Shown: positions 44,269-53,908 of the stretch, piece by piece
Layout of the letters: every line of letters begins with the position of its first letter
How positions within the stretch are numbered: the first letter of the stretch is position 1
Assembly: GCF_016899755.1 (NCBI RefSeq)
Contig: NZ_JACJJC010000011.1
Span: 36,040-100,039 of the forward strand
Origin: Sutterella massiliensis
Lineage (GTDB): Bacteria; Pseudomonadota; Gammaproteobacteria; Burkholderiales; Burkholderiaceae_F
Length of the DNA: 64,000 nt
Direction of reading: 5' to 3'
The notes under the pieces: generated by a model
Database searches by the model: none
The model's input: only the letters and a program-made list of their open reading frames with translations
What the model was told of the DNA's origin: nothing
Position numbers and translations under genes: made by a program

Positions 44269-45030
44269 TCATCTGCGGAAAGTTTCGAGGAAGGCACGCG
44301 TTCTTGCTTCCTTGGGGTGCCGGAAAAACGTGTCTGCGTCGGCAAATTCGACGACGCGCCCCGCTTCAAGGAAGAGCGCCTTCGTGGCGACGCTCTCGGC
44401 GAAGCCGATCTCGTGGGTCACCACGATCATGGTCATGCCTTCGGCAGCAAGCGAACGGATTGTAGCGAGCACCGATTCGGTCAATTCCGGATCAAGCGCG
44501 GAAGTCGGTTCGTCGAAATAAATGATGTCAGGGCTCCCGCCCAAAGCACGGGCAATTGCGACACGCTGCTGCTGACCGCCGGAAAGCTCGCTCGGGTAGT
44601 TGTCGGCACGATCCGAAAGACCGACGCGCTCGAGCAGCGCTCTGCCCTTCTCTTCAGCATCCTTCTTTGAAAAACCGCGTGCCGTGATAAGCGGTTCCGT
44701 GATGTTTTCGAGCGCCGTTTTATTGAGAAAAAGGTTGTAATTTTGAAAGACAAAAGCGGTACGTCGACGAATGCGCAGAACGTCTTTTCTCGATATCGAA
44801 GCGAGGTTGAACGTCTCCCCTTCGAAGTTGAGTTCGCCTGCATCGGCATGTTCTAGAAAGTTAAGGCAGCGCAGCAGCGTCGTCTTTCCCGACCCGCTCG
44901 GCCCGATCACGACAACGACGTCGCCCTTTGCGACCTCAAGATCGACGCCTTTGAGGACCGGCTCGTCGCCAAAGCGCTTTTCAACACCGCGCACTGTGAG
45001 CATGACCGTCTTATTCTCTTCGTTTTGCAT
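44269..45030 (-). CDS. Polar amino-acid ABC transporter ATP-binding protein
   Basis: This 253-residue ATPase has Walker A GPSGSGKTTLLRC, Q-loop region FVFQNYNLFLNKTALEN, signature LSGGQQQRVAIARAL, Walker B IIYFDEPTSALDPE and switch His in VVTHE. It is closest to GlnQ/TcyC-like subunits. It is 26 bases downstream of the permease and works with the adjacent membrane and binding proteins. Confidence 0.92.
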   Translation of the reverse strand: MQNEENKTVMLTVRGVEKRFGDEPVLKGVDLEVAKGDVVVVIGPSGSGKTTLLRCLNFLEHADAGELNFEGETFNLASISRKDVLRIRRRTAFVFQNYNLFLNKTALENITEPLITARGFSKKDAEEKGRALLERVGLSDRADNYPSELSGGQQQRVAIARALGGSPDIIYFDEPTSALDPELTESVLATIRSLAAEGMTMIVVTHEIGFAESVATKALFLEAGRVVEFADADTFFRHPKEARTRAFLETFRR

Positions 45031-45056
45031 CCGTTTATCGCTCCGTCCTCAGTGTT

Positions 45057-45725
45057 TCAGCGGCGGCCGTACGTGTTGAGGCGCTTTTCGCCTGCTGTCT
45101 GCAGCTTCGTAAGAACCGTGCAGAAGATCAGATAAATGAGGCCTACTTCAACGTATAGAAGAAGCGGTTCGTAGGTGCGTGCGACAATTCGCTGCGTTGT
45201 CATGAACATTTCCGTTACGGTGATGTTTGCCGCAAGCGACGTATCTTTCACCATGCTGATGAGGCTGTTGCCCAGTGTCGGAAAAGCCGTTCGGAACGCC
45301 TGGGGCAGAATGATGCGGCGCATCGTCTGCATGTATGTCATCCCGCTCGTCAAGCCCGCCTCGAGCTGCCCCGTCGGTACGGATTCGAGTGCCGCGCGCA
45401 TGGTTTCGGCGCAGTAGGCGCCCTCGTTGATCGAGAAGACAATGACCGCAGCGGCAAAAGGATTGATGAGGAATCCCGCGTGCGGGAGTCCGTAAAACAC
45501 GACGAAAAGCTGCACAAGAATCGGCGTGCCGCGGATCACCCAGATATAAAAGCGGGCGAACTCCTTGAGCACGGGAACCTTTGCGTACTGGATGAGCGCT
45601 ACGGTTACGGCAATGGCGAGCGCAAGCGTAAACGAAATTGCCGTGAGCGGAATCGTGACCTTGATCCCGGGAACGAGAATCTGCCAGAAGGAATCGATGA
45701 AGAGTTCCGCGAGTCTGCCGTCCAT
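45057..45725 (-). CDS. Polar amino-acid ABC transporter permease
   Basis: This is a 222-residue inner-membrane permease of the HisM/GlnP type. It has about five helices, with the motif FYIWVIRGTPILVQLFVVFY and the EAA loop EAGLTSGMTYMQTMRRIILPQ. It is the first gene of the operon. The pair with one permease suggests a homodimeric membrane domain. The substrate could be cystine, glutamine or another polar amino acid. Confidence 0.9.
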   Translation of the reverse strand: MDGRLAELFIDSFWQILVPGIKVTIPLTAISFTLALAIAVTVALIQYAKVPVLKEFARFYIWVIRGTPILVQLFVVFYGLPHAGFLINPFAAAVIVFSINEGAYCAETMRAALESVPTGQLEAGLTSGMTYMQTMRRIILPQAFRTAFPTLGNSLISMVKDTSLAANITVTEMFMTTQRIVARTYEPLLLYVEVGLIYLIFCTVLTKLQTAGEKRLNTYGRR

Positions 45726-46023
45726 GCTGCGCCTTCCGTTTTGTTGTCTCTTTTGTTTTTAAGCGATGCGTCTTGTTGTCTTTCCAACGAAAAGATGGAT
45801 TCGCCCGGTATTGAGCGCCTGCTTTCGCCCGCCTTCTCGAAGTGATCAAATCTTAGCAACGTAAGCGCAAGCGCAAATATCCTTTTCGACCGCAAGATTG
45901 CTCTTTTCGCTTGCGTGCGGGCACAGATGAGAAACTCTGGCAAGCCGTCTCGCGAGTTCGCTTTTCGGCTCCAGATTTTCCGGAAGGTCAAGGCGGATAA
46001 ACGTTGACCGTCCTTTCAACGAA

Positions 46024-46057
46024 CTGTCATCGAAACGTCAATTGAGCGTCCTAAAAT
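46024..46057 (+). promoter_or_regulatory. Pho-box-like site and -10 element upstream of ppk
   Basis: CTGTCAT (46024-46030) and ACGTCAA (46035-46041) are spaced by one 11-base repeat pitch, as in PhoB boxes. TAAAAT (46052-46057) lies about 10 bases further, where a PhoB-dependent -10 element would be. Confidence 0.5.
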
Positions 46058-46159
46058 TATCTAATAGGTGAGTCCGTCCGCACAGAGCCGCCAGCTTTTG
46101 GCAAAGACTTCAAACGGAGGGAAGCCGCCAGCCGATTCAACCACGAAAAGAGAAGAGAA

Positions 46160-48712
46160 ATGGAAGATAAAACAGTCGCCGCACCCGCTTCGACCGCCGC
46201 AGCCGGCGCTGCTCCCGCCGTGCCTGAAACCGCAGCTGTGCCGAAGACCGTCCAGGCGACCGTGGGTGCAAACGAATCCCAAACGCCGGCAGTCGACGCC
46301 GCTCAGTCTGTCGAAGAACCCGAGGCCGCAGCCGCTGCGCCCACGGCTTCGCCCGCCAAGCGCGTGCGTCGTACGCGGGCCGCTGCAGCCAAGTCCGAAA
46401 CGGCTGCCGAAGCAAAGGCCGAATCCGTTGAGAAAGTCCAGGAAGAGCCTGCAAAAGCAGTGAAAACTGCGAAGGCCGCCAAGGGAAAGACCGCGAAGGC
46501 TGCAAAATCGGCGAAGACAGCCAAATCCACCAAGACGACGAAGAGCACGAAGACTGCACGCAAGGCCGTCAAGGCGCAGGAAGACTCCGAGGACCTGCCG
46601 GTCCTGCCGCCCGTCGACGGGATCCCCTCTCTTGACGATCCGGCACTCTTCATCAACCGCGAGCTTAACTGGATCGAATTCAATCGCAAGGTTCTCGACG
46701 AAGCCTGTGATCCGAACGAGCCGCTTTTGGAGCAGCTCAAGTTCCTGTCGATTTTCTACAACAACCTTGACGAATTCTTCATGGTTCGCGTAGCGAACAT
46801 TTTCCGTCAGTACAACGCCGGCGCACAGTCGACGTCCGCCGACGGCTTGTCGCCGGCAAAGCAGCTGACGGAAATCCGCCGCCGCGTGGTAACGATGCTT
46901 AATCGCGCGCAGGACCTCTGGAAGAATCGCCTGCAGCCGTCCTTGGCCGACAAGGGCGTGCGCATTGTCCGCTACAAGGATCTCACCGAAAAGCAGAAGA
47001 CCTTCCTTGAAGGCTATTTCGAAAACGAGATTTATCCGATTCTGACGCCGCAGGCGATCGATGCCGGTCATCCCTTCCCGACGATTTCCAATGTGAGCCT
47101 CAATTTCCTCATTGAGCTCAAATCGAATCAGGACGGCACGACTCGCTACGCTCGACTGAAGAATCCGAACAACATGCCGCGTTTTATCTTCGTGCCGCGC
47201 ACGAAGCAGTCCGCTTACGGCGAGCTCGGCTTCAATTCGAACGGGCGCGATGACGACATCATTCTGCTCGAAGACTTGATCCGCGAGCATCTCGACAAGC
47301 TGTTCCCGGGCCACACGGTCGTGAAATCGGTGCTGTTCCGCATCACGCGCAACACTGATATTGAAATCGAGGAAGACGAAGCCGATGACCTTCTTGAAGC
47401 CGTAAAGGACTTCGTCGAACAGCGCCGCTTCGGCGACATCATTCGACTTGAAATTGAAAATTCGGCCGATACGCCGCTTCTTAATTTCCTCGTTGAAAAG
47501 CTCGATCTGCTGCCCTTCCAGATTTACCGCACGAAGGGTCCCATGGCGATGAGCGAATTCATGCCGCTCACCGGTCTCGACCGCCCGCACCTGAAGGAGT
47601 CGAGCTACAAGGGGGCCGAACCCGCTTTCATCGAAAACGGGAGCGTCTTCGAGACGATCCGCCAGAACGACGTTCTTCTCTACCATCCGTACGAGAGCTT
47701 CTCGGGCGTGCTCGACTTTATCCGGCGCGCCGCGGACGACCCGCAGGTCGTCGCCATCAAGCAGACGCTCTACCGCTGCGGCAGCAACAGCCCGATCGTT
47801 GCTGCCCTCATTGATGCGCGCAAGCGCGGCAAGCAGGTCACGGCAGTTGTTGAACTCAAGGCCCGTTTTGACGAAGAGCGCAACATCAACTGGGCCGAAG
47901 AAATGGAAAAGGCCGGCGTCAACATCGTCTACGGCTTTGCGGGCTTGAAGATTCATGCCAAGGTGTGCCTCGTCGTCCGGCGCGAAGCCGAAGGCATGAC
48001 GCGCTACGTCCACATTTCGACCGGCAACTACAACCCGGGGAGCGCGAAGATCTATACGGATTTCTCGCTCTTTACGGCCGACAAGGAAATCTGCGGCGAC
48101 GCTTCCGACCTCTTCAACGTGATGACGGGGTACTCGAACCAGACCGTCTACAAGAAGCTTGTTATTTCGCCGCACTCGACCCGCAATGCGATCATCGCCG
48201 GGATCATGCGCGAAATCGAAAACAAGAAGGCCGGCAAGGACGCCGAGATCGTTCTTAAGTGCAACCAGCTCGTCGACCGCAAGATCATCACGGCCCTCTA
48301 CCAGGCAAGTCAGGCCGGCGTGAAGGTCTCCCTCATCGTGCGCGGCATCTGCTGTCTGCGTCCGGGCTTGCCGGGCGTGAGCGACAATATCCGCGTTGTG
48401 AGCATTGTGGGGCGCTTCCTCGAGCATGCGCGCGCCTACTGGTTCAAGAACGCGGGCGATCCGTACCTTCTCATCGGCTCGGCCGACCTCATGCCCCGCA
48501 ACCTTGACGGGCGCATTGAAGTCCTCGTGCCGATCGAGGATCAGGCGCTCAAGAGCCGCATCAAGGCAACGCTCGATCTGCAGCTCGCCGACAACGTCCA
48601 GTGCTGGGAGCTCCAGAGCACGGGCACCTACAAGCGCCTCAAGGTTCCTGCCAAGGGCAAGGCACTGAGTTCGCAGGCGGTGCTCGCGAAGCGCTACGGC
48701 TACGCGGCCTAA
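46160..48712 (+). CDS. ppk1: Polyphosphate kinase 1 with a Lys/Ala-rich N-terminal extension
   Basis: This is an 850-residue PPK1, which makes polyphosphate from ATP. The catalytic core starts near residue 158 (ALFINRELNWIEFNRKVLDE) and shows AGLKIHAKVCLV and YVHISTGNYNPGSAKIYTDF, with the two conserved histidines. The core ends in a region matching normal PPK1. The first ~155 residues are extra: Ala/Glu-rich at first, then a histone H1-like stretch (about 96-139) with repeated AK, KT and TK units. Normal PPK1 is about 690 residues. A Pho-box-like promoter lies upstream. No ppx gene is adjacent. Confidence 0.93.
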   Translation: MEDKTVAAPASTAAAGAAPAVPETAAVPKTVQATVGANESQTPAVDAAQSVEEPEAAAAAPTASPAKRVRRTRAAAAKSETAAEAKAESVEKVQEEPAKAVKTAKAAKGKTAKAAKSAKTAKSTKTTKSTKTARKAVKAQEDSEDLPVLPPVDGIPSLDDPALFINRELNWIEFNRKVLDEACDPNEPLLEQLKFLSIFYNNLDEFFMVRVANIFRQYNAGAQSTSADGLSPAKQLTEIRRRVVTMLNRAQDLWKNRLQPSLADKGVRIVRYKDLTEKQKTFLEGYFENEIYPILTPQAIDAGHPFPTISNVSLNFLIELKSNQDGTTRYARLKNPNNMPRFIFVPRTKQSAYGELGFNSNGRDDDIILLEDLIREHLDKLFPGHTVVKSVLFRITRNTDIEIEEDEADDLLEAVKDFVEQRRFGDIIRLEIENSADTPLLNFLVEKLDLLPFQIYRTKGPMAMSEFMPLTGLDRPHLKESSYKGAEPAFIENGSVFETIRQNDVLLYHPYESFSGVLDFIRRAADDPQVVAIKQTLYRCGSNSPIVAALIDARKRGKQVTAVVELKARFDEERNINWAEEMEKAGVNIVYGFAGLKIHAKVCLVVRREAEGMTRYVHISTGNYNPGSAKIYTDFSLFTADKEICGDASDLFNVMTGYSNQTVYKKLVISPHSTRNAIIAGIMREIENKKAGKDAEIVLKCNQLVDRKIITALYQASQAGVKVSLIVRGICCLRPGLPGVSDNIRVVSIVGRFLEHARAYWFKNAGDPYLLIGSADLMPRNLDGRIEVLVPIEDQALKSRIKATLDLQLADNVQCWELQSTGTYKRLKVPAKGKALSSQAVLAKRYGYAA

Positions 48713-48790
48713 GCGCGACGTGAAGACGCGGGGAGCAAGCGCTTAGCGCTTCTTCTCTGCGTTCGCCCGCTGCCGCCAGAAATAAAAACA

Positions 48791-48826
48791 AGCCCGGCTT
48801 TCGCATAGGAAGCCGGGCGCGTTTTA
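48791..48826 (+). terminator. Terminator after ppk1
   Basis: The arms GCCCGGCTTT and GAAGCCGGGC are followed by GCGTTTT. The rest of the 48713-49078 gap shows no gene. Confidence 0.75.
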
Positions 48827-49078
48827 TCGGGCGACTTCGTAGTCGTTATGCACGTTAGAAAAGGAAATCGGTCCGAATTCCGAATTCTGTTCTATTACCG
48901 CCGACTGACTGGGTGATCAGTTTGCATCCGGCTCCGGGATGGGACCGATTGTTGCCTTGAATTATGCGGTCGATCAATCGCGGCGTAGAGCCGATTGCCG
49001 GTACTTCACGCGTTTCTCACCGTCTGATTTTCCCGTGCCTTCATATGGTTACGAGAGTCTCGCGCTCTTGACCGATCG

Positions 49079-51103
49079 TCACGCAAGCGCTTCGTTCGGG
49101 GCATTGAAAGCACGCAGGAAAGTCAGATGCTTTTCGTATTGATCGAGCACGTCGTTGATGATCTGCTCTCGACTCCAACCCATGAGGTCGTAGTCTCGGC
49201 TGCCTTCGCGCAGGAACACCTCGGCGCGCGTGAATTCGCTGCGGTCGCTCTCGGGCGTCGTTTCCGGGCTTTCGTAGTGGCGAAGTCGCACTTCATAGAG
49301 AAAGTCGGGTACTTCGCGGTATGAGATGCGAAGCGAAATGCGCTCTTCGTGTTTCACGAGCACCGTTCGCAGCGATGCCTTTTTGAACTCGGCCGCCACC
49401 TCTTCGAGTGCGGGCGCTATCGTATCGTCGAACCAGCACTTCACTTCCGCTTCGTCCGGGTAGGCAACGATCGTACGAAGTCGCCCGCGCCAATCGGCGG
49501 GCGCTCGAACGCCGACGGCGGGCGTGACGGTACGCTGCCGCGTCTGGCGTCGCATGTCGTCGTAGCGAAGCCACCGCAGAAGTCCGAAGAGCGAAGCGAG
49601 GAGCACAACCGCAAAGGGCAGTGCCGAGACGAGCGTCATCGTTTGAAGTGCTTGAAGACCCCCTGCCTCAAGAAGCACCGCTGCAGCGACTGCTGGGAGC
49701 ATCGCCCAAAAGACACGCTGGAGCGCAGGCGTGCGCCGGGCACCTCCGCTTGCGATGGCGTCCGATACAAACGCACCGGAGTCGGCTGAAGTGACAAAGA
49801 AAATCACCACTATCGCCATGCCGACAGCGCAAAGCACGGGCGTAAAGGGAAGATATTCGAAGAACTTGAAGAGTGCCGTCGAGACGTCCGCGGAAACCGC
49901 TTCGGCTAGCGCCGTCCCCTGCCCGCTCATGATGAGGTCGATGGCGGAATTCCCGAAGGCCGTCATCCAAAAGAGCGTAAAGCCCGCCGGAATCAGAAGC
50001 ACGCCCGCGAGGAACTCCCGAATGGTTCGGCCGCGCGAGATCTGCGCAATGAACATGCCGACAAAGGGCGACCAAGAGATCCACCAGCCCCAATACTGCA
50101 GCGTCCAACCACCGAGCCACTCGGTGTTTTGCGGCTCGTACGCGTAAAGCGTGAAGGTCTTCGAGACAATCCCGGAGAGATAAATGCCGGTATTTTCAAC
50201 GAAGTGTTTGAGGAGCGCCGCAGTCGGCCCGAATGCGAAAACAAGGAGCAAAAGCAGGACCGCGAGGGCGAGATTCGCTTCGGACAACAACTTGATGCCG
50301 CGGTTGATGCCCGATGCCGCAGAGAGGGCCGCGATCGAGCTGATCCCGATGATCATCGCCAATTGCGTCGTCGTTGTCGGCTCAAACCCGAAGAGATATG
50401 TGAGGCCCGAGTCAATTTGAAGCACACCGAAGCCCAAAGACGTTGCCATACCGAAGACGGTTCCCGTAACGGCGAATACGTCGGCAGCGTCGCCAATCGG
50501 CCCGTAGATTCGGTTCCCGATCAGCGGATAGAGCGCACTTCTGAACGTAAGCGGCAGACCGTGCCGATAGCCGAAGTAGGCAAGCATGAGGCCTACCGAG
50601 GCATAAATCGCCCAGGCATGCAGTCCCCAGTGAAAGAAAGTTGTTTCGAGCGCCGAGCGCGCCGCCGCAATCGTCATCGGGTCGCCCTGCGGTGGCGACA
50701 GGAAATGCATCACGGGTTCGGCAATGCCGAAAAACATGATGCCGATCCCCATGCCCGTCGAAAAGAGCATGGCAAACCAGACGGGCAGGCTGAATCTCGG
50801 GCGCGCGTGATCGGGCCCCAAGCGAATGGAACCGAAGCGCGAGATCGCTATGAGCGCCATGGCGCAGAGAATAATGGCGACCGCGAGGATGTAGAACCAC
50901 GAAAGATTCGCAGAAATGAAATTCTGCACCGAACTGAAAAAGTCGGCCATGCTGTCGGGAAAGACGCACGCCAGTCCGACCGTGAGAAGAATGAAGATAA
51001 CCGCCGGCCAGAAGACGGTTCTGCGAATAACAAGGCCGCTTTTCGTTTTGCGGCCGACGAGAGACGGCATGTTGCCGGAGACGGTGATATTGCTATCAGA
51101 CAA
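49079..51103 (-). CDS. BCCT-family betaine/choline/carnitine transporter
   Basis: This 674-residue polytopic transporter has twelve helices. The BCCT signature region is WTLQYWGWWISWSPFVGMFI, and GMGIGIMFFGIAEPVMHF supplies the Gly-rich motif of helix 3. The C-terminal ~150 residues form a long cytoplasmic tail, as in BetT-like members; such tails can sense osmotic stress. The substrate is a quaternary ammonium compound. It is divergent from the pseudouridine synthase gene. Confidence 0.9.
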   Translation of the reverse strand: MSDSNITVSGNMPSLVGRKTKSGLVIRRTVFWPAVIFILLTVGLACVFPDSMADFFSSVQNFISANLSWFYILAVAIILCAMALIAISRFGSIRLGPDHARPRFSLPVWFAMLFSTGMGIGIMFFGIAEPVMHFLSPPQGDPMTIAAARSALETTFFHWGLHAWAIYASVGLMLAYFGYRHGLPLTFRSALYPLIGNRIYGPIGDAADVFAVTGTVFGMATSLGFGVLQIDSGLTYLFGFEPTTTTQLAMIIGISSIAALSAASGINRGIKLLSEANLALAVLLLLLVFAFGPTAALLKHFVENTGIYLSGIVSKTFTLYAYEPQNTEWLGGWTLQYWGWWISWSPFVGMFIAQISRGRTIREFLAGVLLIPAGFTLFWMTAFGNSAIDLIMSGQGTALAEAVSADVSTALFKFFEYLPFTPVLCAVGMAIVVIFFVTSADSGAFVSDAIASGGARRTPALQRVFWAMLPAVAAAVLLEAGGLQALQTMTLVSALPFAVVLLASLFGLLRWLRYDDMRRQTRQRTVTPAVGVRAPADWRGRLRTIVAYPDEAEVKCWFDDTIAPALEEVAAEFKKASLRTVLVKHEERISLRISYREVPDFLYEVRLRHYESPETTPESDRSEFTRAEVFLREGSRDYDLMGWSREQIINDVLDQYEKHLTFLRAFNAPNEALA

Positions 51104-51775
51104 ATCGTTCTCCTATTGAGAGGCGTCCCTCGAAGCATTCGGCTTGGCGCTTACAGCGCTTTCCAGAATGCTGTGTCGGGAACCAAAAAGAAAAGCCGCA
51201 CGATCGAAAGGCCGGCCGGCGCTTGTCTGAATGCTCTTCGCGTTCGGGCTTTCGGTTCGGCGGATTGCTTTTTAGGGTAACACGCGACCTTGGGAATTCC
51301 GGTTGCCTTGACCTCTATAGGGTTTCTACGATAGATGCCGATGCCATCAAAATTCAAACCATCTTCCCGATAAAACAGTGCGTTGCGGGTGTTACAAATT
51401 TTTACGCGAAGACTTTAGGAAGTTGGTCAACGAAGAGCTGAATTGATGGCTTTTAGTGTTGCGTTAATGAAAGTTGTCGCCGTGATATGTCGCATTTTTG
51501 CGTCCGTCATTAAAGCGCTTCGAAGACTGGCGGCGTTTTCGAGCCGCATTCCCTTTCGAGCTGCTGCCAGAGAGCGAAATTGTCGTCGACACGTTCGAGC
51601 GCCTCTGCGGCTTTTCTGGCGACGATGCCAACCGCCAGTCATGTGACGTGTTCAACGCCGCTCGCATCCGGTGCAAGGCAGCATGCAGGCATTCGAAGGC
51701 ATTCAAGATGCCCCCCTGCCGATCATCTCGAGTAAGCTACGCTCCTCTTTCATTTTTTCGTGCCGGACCTCCGCA
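51104..51775. other. Gene-free gap between BCCT and pseudouridine synthase genes
   Basis: About 670 bases. The short ORFs here have no recognisable features and overlap on both strands. The promoters of the two divergent genes should lie here. Confidence 0.35.
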
Positions 51776-53221
51776 ATGCTGCCCGCCGATCGCCCCCAGC
51801 GCTTTCATTTCTCTTGTCGCGAATGTCCCCTTGATTTCGACGCAGGGCTTCCGTCCGTCTGGTTCGGCGCGCCGAGGAGCATTGCGCTTGCCGCCCGCGA
51901 TGAGGCCTATAGACGCCAACTTATTCCCCAAACCTTTCGCGGGCGCGCCGGGCTTCTTTGTTCTGCGCCGCGCGAGAGCGCCGCTCGCGACGCTTCCGTT
52001 GATGTGCGCCTGATGCTTGAGCCGTTTGTCGAACCGCCGCTCGCCAACGACGACCCGTTGTCGCTGCCGCTGCCGAAAGCGGATTCACTGGTCGGCATTT
52101 CCCCCGAAACCATGTTCGAGCCGCTCGCTCGCACCATCCGCTTTTTGACGGGCAGCGGTGAACCGTTCTCGCTTTTTTCACTCGCCGAAAAACTTCGGGA
52201 AGGCAAGCCCAAAAAGATCGCCCGCGGGGGCGGCGCAGGTCTCAATCTCACGCACGAACATTGGAACAAGGCGCTTCTAGACGCCGTCCGTTCTCCCTTT
52301 GTTGCAAACCTTGCGGACCTCAATTTCGAACGTAGGCATCTTCGCGAGTCGGGTGTTTCCGAAGCGTTGCTCCCCTGCCCCGTCGCGGCGCTTGAATGGT
52401 GGTGCGGCGAGACGCCCGCATTCGACGTGAAGTTCGACGGCATGCCGCTTTCGCCGCGCACGACGACGAAGCCTTTGGCCGAACGGCTCCTCGAGGGTTA
52501 TGCCGTTTGCCCGGATCCCCGCTTCACGGAACCGAAATGGACCGAGAAACGTCCGGCGATCATCATGGACGGTCCTGATTGGGTTGTGATCGATAAGCCC
52601 TCCGGGCTCCTTTCCGTGCCGGGCGCCATGGGGCTTCCGGACGCCATGACCATGACGGCCGAGATGACGGGCTCGACCCTCACGCCCGTACACCGCCTTG
52701 ATATGGATACGTCGGGGCTTCTTGTCTACTCGAAGAACATCGAGACAACGAAGGCCCTTATGGCGGACTTTAGAGAGGGACGGATCGAAAAACGCTACCA
52801 TGCGCTCGTTCGCGGCGTACCGCAGACTGTGGAGGGAGAAATTCGTTTTCCCCTCACAACGAATCCGCTCGATCGACTCCGCCAGATAGCCGCTTTGGGC
52901 GGACGTGACTCGGTCACAACCTGGCGCCTCCTTAAGACGATCGAGCGCCCGGACCTCCACGACGGCTCGATGGGGCTTTTGGAGCTCACGCCTGTCACGG
53001 GGCGCACGCACCAATTGCGCGTTCATTGCGCGCACAAGCTCGGACTCGGGATGTCTATCCTCGGCGACCCGTACTATGGCCCCGAAGGGCTTTGTGCGGA
53101 GACGCCCGAGACGCCGCTCGCTCTGCATGCGGCAGAACTGCAGTTTACGGATCCGAAATCCGGGGCACGCATGTACTTCGAAATTTTGGCCCCTTTCGAA
53201 GAAGAGGCTTTCCGCCGCTAA
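51776..53221 (+). CDS. RluA-family RNA pseudouridine synthase with a long N-terminal extension
   Basis: The C-terminal part (about residues 255-481) is an RluA-type synthase. The catalytic Asp is in HRLDMDTSGLLV, and later motifs are GRIEKRYHALVRG and TGRTHQLRVHCAHKLG. The first ~250 residues have no clear family; such extensions occur in some long RluA members. The ATG at 51776 is preferred, but an upstream in-frame start at 51671 adds 35 residues. The modified RNA position is unknown. Confidence 0.8.
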   Translation: MLPADRPQRFHFSCRECPLDFDAGLPSVWFGAPRSIALAARDEAYRRQLIPQTFRGRAGLLCSAPRESAARDASVDVRLMLEPFVEPPLANDDPLSLPLPKADSLVGISPETMFEPLARTIRFLTGSGEPFSLFSLAEKLREGKPKKIARGGGAGLNLTHEHWNKALLDAVRSPFVANLADLNFERRHLRESGVSEALLPCPVAALEWWCGETPAFDVKFDGMPLSPRTTTKPLAERLLEGYAVCPDPRFTEPKWTEKRPAIIMDGPDWVVIDKPSGLLSVPGAMGLPDAMTMTAEMTGSTLTPVHRLDMDTSGLLVYSKNIETTKALMADFREGRIEKRYHALVRGVPQTVEGEIRFPLTTNPLDRLRQIAALGGRDSVTTWRLLKTIERPDLHDGSMGLLELTPVTGRTHQLRVHCAHKLGLGMSILGDPYYGPEGLCAETPETPLALHAAELQFTDPKSGARMYFEILAPFEEEAFRR

Positions 53222-53292
53222 AAAATTCGCCCCGCAGCTCGTGCACAGCTGCGGGGCAGGCCCATTCAAAGTTCGCAGTCAACCTGCGAAAT

Positions 53293-53700
53293 TTAGAACT
53301 TGTGGATCAAGCGGCCATCACTTCGATGGACGACGGATCGCGGTCGCGTTCTTCCTAGTTCTTCATGCTCTCCTTGATGTAGGAAGCAGCCGTATAGACG
53401 GAAGTACGCTTCGAGAGGTTGTAGTCGTAGCCGACGGCGATGTTCCAGCGGTCGATTTCCTTCTTGCCGTAAGCGGTGCCTTCGTCATCGACACCGAAGC
53501 TGTAGCCGCTGCCGATCGAGCTGTCCTGTTCCTGCGCGGACTTGAGGCCGACCGTCGTCGCTTTCATGAAGTGCTGCGCCTGACCGTAGAGCTTCATGAA
53601 CTGGAAGTCGTAGGAGCAGCCGAGCGTGATGTTGATCTGGTCGTCGAGTTCATCGCCGTTCGCTTCATCGTGCCGGCGATGGCGTAGCAGCGATCCAAAC
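53293..53700 (-). pseudogene. C-terminal relic of a porin gene
   Basis: The minus-strand frame reads ANGDELDDQINITLGCSYDF and continues with GYDYNLSKRTSVYTAASYIK, both typical late porin strands. A stop codon after KESMKN interrupts it at 53355. Shortly after, in another frame, the porin terminus GRLIHKF appears, ending at 53293. The N-terminal two thirds are absent. It is distinct in sequence from the intact porin at 23286-24413. Confidence 0.7.
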
Positions 53701-53816
53701 CGGCCGAATCTTCGCGTCCGTGGGTCTTTCCAGATTTCTTCGCAAAATTCCCGTTCGAGTACCGATAAAAACTCTTCTGTCGTTTATTTCTTCGGATGCC
53801 AAACGCTCGATACAAA

Positions 53817-53859
53817 GAAAAAGCGGCAGCCGTTTTTGAGGACTGCCGCTTTTTCTGCG
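53817..53859. terminator. Bidirectional terminator upstream of the porin relic
   Basis: The arms AAAAAGCGGCAG and CTGCCGCTTTTT flank a 16-base loop. Confidence 0.85.
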
Positions 53860-53908
53860 CAATGACGCAGCGTCTGGCCGCGCGGCGTTAACGAGTCATT
53901 ACGCTCTG

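Noticed and set aside
46061..48427. 788-codon minus-strand ORF opposite ppk1
   Set aside because: It is an antisense shadow of the polyphosphate kinase gene, low in motifs and rich in Arg, His and Asp.
51498..52013. Plus-strand ORF overlapping the pseudouridine synthase start
   Set aside because: Its frame runs out of register into the synthase gene and has no family features.
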